This document shows positions 57,720 through 64,000 of a DNA stretch of 64,000 bases, piece after piece. The stretch spans positions 1-64,000 of the forward strand of contig JASANE010003459.1 in NCBI GenBank assembly GCA_030248225.1, given 5' to 3'. This stretch comes from Trileptium ribeirensis. Lineage: Eukaryota; Nematoda; Enoplea; Enoplida; Thoracostomopsidae. The position numbers and the translations under genes are program-made. Below the pieces are notes generated by a model. That model saw nothing but the letters and a program-made list of their open reading frames with translations, had not been told where the DNA came from and searched no databases. The first letter of the stretch is position 1, and every line of letters starts with the position of its first letter.

Positions 57720-60560
57720 GGGCGGCATTATTTTACAATTTGATTGTTGTGACAATTGACTGATAGTGATACCGTCGAGATAAAGACACCGTCGTCGGTG
57801 CCATGTATCATGTGGTTGTCGAACGGCGACATGCATGATCGATGCTGAAGTGAAATGAGGCGACGGCAGAAAGTACTAGCTAAAGCTGTGGCAGTATTCC
57901 TGAGTTGTGGAGGCGCTTTTTGAAAGCGTTCAAACTCGGTGCGGCGACTACCGTGTCAGGCAATCGGTTCCAAATTTCAATGACATGATATGAGAAGCTG
58001 TCCCTGGCATAATTCCACCGTGAAGAGAACTTCGGTTTCAGACGGTAACGGTGGCCACGGATGCGAGCATTAGGATGCAGGTCAAAAAAATAAATGTGCT
58101 GGTAAAGCGGTCAAGTTATGGCAAAGTTTGTAGACCATGATAAGATCAGCACGAATACGGCGCGTTCGAGGCGACTATATTCCGAATCGACGAAGACGTT
58201 CATCGTATGGAAGATCCCTATAACCCGGAACCATGCGAGTTATTCTACACTGAACTTTTTCAATGATTTCAATATCACGGTCGTAGTGCGGGCACCACAC
58301 GGTGCAGCAATATTCGAGAATTGGTCTAACGAATGACTTGTTTAGTTTCCGGATAATAATTGGAGCCGTTTTCCTGCGGATGATTTCACTAATACAATTA
58401 ACAACGCGCTCGGTACGACGGACTGCATCGGCACAATGGAAGGAACACTTCAAATTGTTAGCCACTAACACGCCCAAATCTCGCACACACTCTTTAGAGA
58501 TTTTAAAGTCTGACCTCCATTTCGTAATTGAAACATAGATTCGATCTACCCAAGTGAATAACTGCGCGCTTGTCAAAGTTGAATTCCATAGACCACACTT
58601 GTGACCACTCCCAAAGAGAATTTAAGTCCGTCTGCATGTCAGTCGTAGCCGCTGATGCAGAAACTGGTGTTGTTGGAATATATACGTCGAAAGATCTTAC
58701 AGTCGTCAGCGAACTATAATATTCCACCCGAAATGCGTCAATTTGATTAACATAGTAAAGAAAGAGGATAGACCCCAACGAACTTCCTTGAGGTATGCCA
58801 CTAGAAACTTGAAAATCGTCAGATGGCAATTCAGCGATGATAACTGATTGTGTACGATTACATAAAAAGTTTTTTATCCAAGATAGAAGATTACACTGAG
58901 TCCATGAGCTTCCAAGATGTTAAGCAATCGGAGATGTGAGACACGATCAAAGGCTTTTTGGAAATCAAGATATACGCTATCGACCCAATCATCGTTGTTT
59001 AAACAATTTATTACCCAGTCAAATAGGTGAGGAGCTGAAGCTCACGAGACAAACCAGGTAAAAATCCAAATTGTGTAGTTCTAATTAAATTATTTTTCAC
59101 ACCAACAGTAGTTAAGTCGGACGTTATAACAGACTCCATTACTTTGCCAATAAGTGATGTGAGACTAATAGGACGAAAATTGTCGGGATCATGGAATGAA
59201 CCTTTTTGTGTAGGGGAATCACGTTAGCCTGCTTCCACTAGACCGGAACAACGCCTTCGGATAGAGAGGCAGTAAAAAACGACGACAGAACCGGGTAAAG
59301 GATACTGCCACATTCCTTAAGGAGCACCGGCGGAACTCCATCAGGACCAGGGTAGGAGAACTTTTTTAGGTTTACGAACAGCAGCACGAACCTTCAGTGG
59401 CGTAAAGATTACAGAAGTTATCGAAGCATGCGTAACATGGGGCAGAATTGGCACGGGATGCTGTTCGTGACGATAAACAGAGGCAAAGAAACGCGCTAAT
59501 TCATCGGCGCATTCTCTATCAGTTACCGTAAAAGATCAGTTTCCTCTGCGTATGGGTCCGACTCTAGGCTTAGACTTGGAGATTTTATTCAAGTAAGATC
59601 GGAATGTTTTAGAGTCCGACTTTATATTGTCTGCCAATTTCGATTCAAAACAAAATATCGAGCGACGGGATTCATTTGAGGCTCTCTCAGATGCAACTTT
59701 GTACCACTCAAAGTCTGCTTGGCTGCCTGAACGCTGAAACTTTCGCAGCTTCGTACGTCGGTTTCGAAGGGCACGGAAAGATTTCGGAAAGGTTTCCAAC
59801 TAGTCAATGAAGGTTGATATGGTATAACCCGTTGGATGCAATGCTGAATACTAGAGTTGATTAATTCCCACATAGTTTCGGCTGATGTGTATAAATGTAA
59901 TGAGCGTTATAGATTAAGGCAACACACCAATTTAACCCCAAAATTATCGCTAATCCCTAGGCCTGCGAGAGGTTCGATCTCTGATACTATGTCGGGTTCG
60001 TTAGAGAAAACCAAATCAAGAGTGTTAGGTCCACGCGTAGGAAAAATACAAATTGAAGTAAGCCACTGTCATGAACTGCTTCCATAAAGTTGTCGCAATT
60101 TTGGAGCCATTGATTATTTATCCAGTCGACATCTTTTAAATTAAAATCGCCCATTACTATTAAACTATGTTCACCCAAAGTCGATAATAAGCGCAGAGCG
60201 TTCCAAAACCAAGTGTTTCGCTCAACAGAGTTTGATTCAGCTCGGCAGATTATAAATAGGAGAAGAGACGTAGATTGAAAACAAAGAATTTGGCAACATG
60301 ACATTTCCTCATATCCCGACTGAGTCACGGAACATGGGTAGGCAACAGGGCAGAGATGATTACGAACATAGAGAACTCCCAACCCCTTTGGTGGTCGCCG
60401 CTAAACAATGTGTAACCCGGCATCGCGAGCAAATCATCGGTGTCATCAGCTTGACTCCACGACCCAGTTACTGCCACGACATCAGGATAATTATTATCAC
60501 AGATATAGACAAAATAGGCGAAGCTTATTCATTAAACTACGAGCATTTATAATTATACAT
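57720..60560 (-). pseudogene. Inner LINE (CR1/Jockey-like): endonuclease to C-terminal tail
   Basis: Minus-strand fragments in order: NARSLMNKLRLF and VAVTGSWSQADDTDD (endonuclease start, about 60.55-60.4 kb); LIVMGDFNLKDVDW (60.2 kb); basic linker (59536-59799); FRPISLTSLIGKVMESVI; VDSVYLDFQKAFDRVSH; VSSGIPQGSSLGSILFLYYV; then RDLGVLVANNLK, RPILEYCCTVWCPHYDRDIE and a C-terminal tail ending near 57890. Stops and frameshifts interrupt it, and the YxDD catalytic motif is degraded. ORF1 is absent, as expected for a 5'-truncated copy. Confidence 0.85.
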
Positions 60561-60639
60561 GTTATATTGTTTGTTGAAACAGTTTTAAAAAGAGTTTTGA
60601 GCAGTTGGAAGCATTTGTTTGATCTATATGCTGAACTGA

Positions 60640-60960
60640 CTACGCAATGGCGGTCTGACCGCTTGTAGCACCGCCTAAAGGGACTAGTTTACCGTGGAGA
60701 ATTGTCATAGTTTTACCTCCAGCATTTGCTACACGTAATGCGCTCACCAAAGCTCGTTGCTTTTTCAGTTGCATCACTGTTAAATCTGGAATATTGGGCG
60801 GTATACATTGGGAACTGGAATATTGGGCGGTAATTGAGGGAATACGACGAATCTCCGTTTTTTGTATACTGGCACTACGTGGGCTGTAAGCCACTGTTTT
60901 GGCAAGGTAACAGTGATAAATGATCGTTCGAAAAGATGTGCCAGCGGAAAGCAAAGTTAG
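60640..60960 (-). pseudogene. Outer LINE RT start, then unexplained junction sequence
   Basis: Up to about 60800 the minus strand gives KKGDSS-like and LNYRPIFQ motifs of LINE RT across two frames. An 18-bp word (TACCGCCCAATATTCCAG) is directly duplicated there. Beyond it an open stretch encodes LTVMQLKKQRALVSALRVAN and a Gly-rich end, bounded by an AG acceptor-like and a GTAAAA donor-like site. This may be a host exon fragment or LINE-unrelated filler. Confidence 0.4.
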
Positions 60961-61196
60961 TTTTTCAGGTCTTTTAATAAGAATGTAGGTAATCCATCTG
61001 AAGAATGGCTTAGTTTAGAATTCAGCTTACTCATGTACTTGTGAACTGTTTGTGGCGAAAATGCAACCCAGGTTATGGGCTGCTCGGCAGCTATTATGTC
61101 AATAATTACAGGCAAACTATTGTTATCAACAGTAAATACAGAAGAAAGAGCATCAGCGATAATATTAGCAGATATTTGATCATCTGAGGATAACAA
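60957..61196 (-). pseudogene. Outer LINE: region between endonuclease and RT
   Basis: Encodes FSPQTVHKYMSKLNSKLSHS and DGLPTFLLKDL, the helix before the RT fingers in CR1/Jockey elements (consensus style: L..L..KKSxGPDGIP). Open for 79 codons, then a stop. Confidence 0.75.
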
Positions 61197-61554
61197 GCCA
61201 TCGAGACAACTTTATCGCATTAATGCTATTCTTTGCCGAAAGCCGGCTATTTAAGTATCGAAACAAGGTTTAAAATTCCCGGTTTTAATAATGTTACGTT
61301 ATCGCTTTTCTTGAATTGTAAAATAGCAGCAGAGCATTGTTTGGAAAACCGTTTATATTCATTAAAATTTCCAGACTGTTTTGCCGAGTGCCACAATTGC
61401 AACTTTTTCTTTTGCATAAGTACGCTTAATGTAATGAGGATATTTGACAGATTGCTCGGTTGTTACAATCCGTTTTTTGGTACAAAAAGCTCATATCCGA
61501 AATATATAACATAAAGACAAAGTTTAAACTTGTCATTAAATGAAATGACTCGAT

Positions 61555-61794
61555 TCAAGAGTGTTTTCCAATCAATAGAGAAAATAAACTGCTCCAAAGC
61601 TGAAAAGTTCGTTTTTGCAAAGTTGAAAGCCTCATAAGGAGTCTTTTTTGATCGGAAAAACTTCCCGAAACTGCAAAGTTTAAAGATAAATGATCAGAAT
61701 CTGGAAGTGGTTCGTCAGCAGGCACATCAAACACGTTAAGCACAGAATTAGTCATTATAAGACCAAGTGTATTTAAACCACGAGTACTAAACAA
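61555..61794 (-). pseudogene. Outer LINE: end of the endonuclease domain
   Basis: Encodes NTLGLIMTNSVLNV and DSDHLSLNFAV. The SDH motif is the conserved last catalytic block of apurinic-type LINE endonucleases. Stops separate it from the fragment at 61991-62353. Confidence 0.8.
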
Positions 61795-61990
61795 AACTAG
61801 CTGTGTTAGGCCTGATATTTGTAACGAGTTGATAAAACTATCGTAGTCCTTTGCGGGCGGATATGTGAAAGATTCTCAATTTATCAGTGGATAGTTAAAG
61901 TCATCTATCCAGTTGAAAGGCCATGGGACATCGCTGTAAATTAATAAATTCAGAGAGTAGATCAGAGGCGATTATGTCGTAATTTGGAGG

Positions 61991-62353
61991 TCAGTATGCG
62001 CATAATAGGCGATACTTTGTTGGAATATGTAAATCTATACCAATCACTTGTAAACCGTTGAACCGGGGATCGATAATTGAGGCTGGCGAAAATGTAAGGT
62101 TTTTATTAATAAAAACGACCACGTCACCTCGGTTGCCTTTTCGATCCTTACGATAAACATGGTAGGTTGGACAATCGAAAAGTGAGCTCTGAATATCGCT
62201 GTGTAGCCAAGGTTCTGTAATAGCTACAATGGAATATGAGCTAGAATTCAGAATATATTCTAAAGCCGTAATCTTTTTGTGATGCACTAAGCTCCTTGCA
62301 TTTAAGTATTTACACTTAATTAGGCTTTTGTTTACTTGCGGGTCTCTAGGCAT
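61991..62353 (-). pseudogene. Outer LINE: N-terminal endonuclease, start of ORF2
   Basis: Encodes CKYLNARSLVHHKKITALEY, VAITEPWLHSDI and GDVVVFINKNL, the classical start of an AP-like endonuclease (N, E and substrate-binding positions present). MPRDPQ may be the ORF2 start. Interrupted after 120 codons. Confidence 0.85.
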
Positions 62354-62542
62354 ACTCGTTGGATTTTTCCCATTTATTAATTTATCGACACTGCGAAGAC
62401 CTTATTATTTTGAGTAACGTTATAAGAAAAATTTTTATCCCGTATACCACTATGCATTTTGCCTGTAGCATCGTGCCTGCAACCTCTAAAACAAACCAGT
62501 TTCTCTTCAGGTACTATTTAATCCATACTATGTACTACTCAT

Positions 62543-62815
62543 TTAATCCACAACAGCTGAAGTGGATCCATTGCGAACACCCACCACATTCGACACTGTT
62601 TTCAGCTGTGTCATTAATGGTTTGAGAGCAATCGATGCACTGAACATTTGAGCTAGGGATACGTCCAGAGAACAGCGCGGTTGATTTGAACGATTTGATT
62701 TATCGATAACGCTTTGTTGCTGTTGTCGTGCAGGCTGCGTCATTTTTGTTTTCGGATAATTGATTTGAGCAGAATTCGAAGCGGGTGTGGAATTACATTT
62801 GTTCGATGATGCCAT
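62543..62815 (-). pseudogene. Outer LINE: probable short ORF1 remnant
   Basis: ATG-started, Asn/Ser/Gln-rich frame (SSNKCNSTPASNS; QPARQQQQSVIDK) 190 bp before ORF2 and right after the tandem 5' repeats. Only 90 codons and no zinc knuckle, so truncated. A host 5' exon is the alternative. Confidence 0.5.
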
Positions 62816-62879
62816 TTACAATGTATTGATATTTTGATATTATAAATATGCAAGCCTGAATGCAGTTGGGTTAAAACCT

Positions 62880-63240
62880 ATAAAAACGTTTATTTGAGTA
62901 GCTTAGCCTTTTCCTTAGATTTACACTAATAGTTTCCTTAAGTTTTCCTCTTATGAGGTCTGTACGAAGCCTTGCGGACGGCTAGACCCGTACGTTTATT
63001 TAAATACCTTAACCTCGGCGTTCGATTTACGCTAGTAATTTCCTTAAAGGCAACAGTATACGGACGGCTTACTGAAGGATTCTGATACACTATTATTTTC
63101 CTTTGTGGGTTTGTACGAGGCCTTCCGGACGACTAGACCCGTACGTTTATTTAAGTACCTTATCCTAGTATCTTAGATTTACGCTAATTACGTGCCGTTA
63201 TTTTAACGTTCCCGCTTGCGGACGGCTAGCTAGCCCGCAG
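62880..63240 (-). repeat. Tandem 5' UTR-like repeats of the outer LINE
   Basis: Three imperfect units with ACGTTTATTTAAGTACCTTA, ATTTACGCTAAT and GCGGACGGCTAGACCCGTAC recur at about 62886, 62991 and 63141. They lie directly upstream of the ORF1 start; repeated 5' UTR units (internal promoter monomers) are known in some LINEs. Confidence 0.6.
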
Positions 63241-64000
63241 GGAATAACCGGAACCGAAATTTGCCGAAACCGGAACCGTCCATTTAAACCGGATCCGGAA
63301 CTTGGTCTTCGAAATTTATATTTAGTTAAACAGATGAAGGAAGAAATCAAGGTATAGTGGATTTAAAATGCATTAAAAATAACGTTTACATTAAACTTAA
63401 TGTATTGCTATGGTATTATTGCCTTTCTGAAACTTTAAAGAGACTGAGAAAGCTAATAATGTTTATTTATCGATCAAATATGTCGATTTTTGGACACCCA
63501 GAGTAAAAAATGCCTTCAACTATACACCATTGCGTATACTGCGTCAAATCGAATATGCTTACAAAGCTTGGAGCGTAGAATACACACTTTCGCTCTGTCT
63601 CCAGTCGCCTTCCTTTACTACACGTACGTACGTTTGTTACATGTTCTTCTGTAGGAAACTTGAAATAATTGGTTTATATGATTCTAAGAGAAAATCATAG
63701 ATAGAAGGTAATTTTCTGATCAGGTACTCTATTTAGGCTAGCGTTGGACAAACAGTGCCCGTAAGTTAGATGATAATGATGATAACTGTCTAATCAGAAT
63801 GCTATAAATGATACACACTGTGATGCTCCTCGCACAGTTTCAATAAATACAGTTCTTTGCCAAGAAAGCAGTTTCTAGCTGCGTTGCAGATAACGTTAGT
63901 TTACTTCAATTTAGACTGATTTCAAGTGCATTGGCGGGTTCTTGAAGCAATTTATGTTAGCCAGACATACCCTAAGTACTTCTGCGTTAGCCATACTCTG
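63241..64000. other. No gene recognised
   Basis: AT-rich flank. A short GAACCGGAACC/ACCGGAT stretch at 63248-63300, otherwise featureless. Confidence 0.4.

Noticed and set aside
60298..60668. Plus-strand frames around 60.3-60.7 kb
   Set aside because: Antisense to LINE endonuclease sequence.

Overview
This window is eukaryotic and almost certainly from an invertebrate animal. It is visibly AT-rich, coding sequence is broken into short exons with GT...AG introns, and most of the DNA is introns, satellites, MITEs and decayed LINE retrotransposons. I cannot name the species. Two short GCCTAA/TTAGGC-like stretches near 24.75 kb recall the nematode telomere motif, but that is weak. No tRNA, rRNA, operon, CRISPR array or bacterial gene was seen.

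Main gene (minus strand, about 52.4 kb down to 16.96 kb): I reconstructed 17 exons whose splice sites and phases join into one open frame of roughly 1,450 codons. The protein is a probable nuclear chromatin reader. It carries an MBT/Tudor-like module (YEVGxRxEAQDR ... HFDYWNKKFDEW) followed by a second Tudor-like module (FAKW ... RYPAK ... HVLYYDGFSR), the arrangement known at the N-terminus of PHF20/PHF20L1-type proteins of the NSL/MOF acetyltransferase system. The striking point is that this whole module occurs twice. Seven exons at 48.2-37.8 kb (block A) are mirrored one for one by seven exons at 34.3-21.4 kb (block B), with the same six consecutive intron phases (2,0,1,0,1,1). The last exon of block A is phase-compatible with the first of block B, so the simplest reading is one gene with an internal tandem exon-block duplication; two tandem paralogous genes is the alternative. 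Two further exons give a Ser/Pro-rich tail with a basic C-terminus.

Left part (0-15 kb): several isolated minus-strand exon-like segments (13.7, 12.4, 6.2 and perhaps 4.8 kb) suggest a second gene or a degraded third paralogous segment. They lie among four tandem arrays (about 106 bp x4, 195 bp x4, an essentially perfect 100 bp x8, and a pure AT tract), two TA-flanked MITEs and a long-inverted-repeat element.

Right part (56.6-63.3 kb): a nested pair of CR1/Jockey-like LINEs on the minus strand. An older element (tandem 5' repeats, ORF1 start, endonuclease, start of RT; then the rest of RT and the tail) appears to be split by a second LINE that runs from endonuclease to its C-terminal tail. 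Both are pseudogenised.

The introns of the main gene hold further repeats: a 123-bp satellite x4, a run of tandem palindromes, a 1.37-kb element with 28-bp terminal inverted repeats, several MITE copies, and repeat families that recur across the window.
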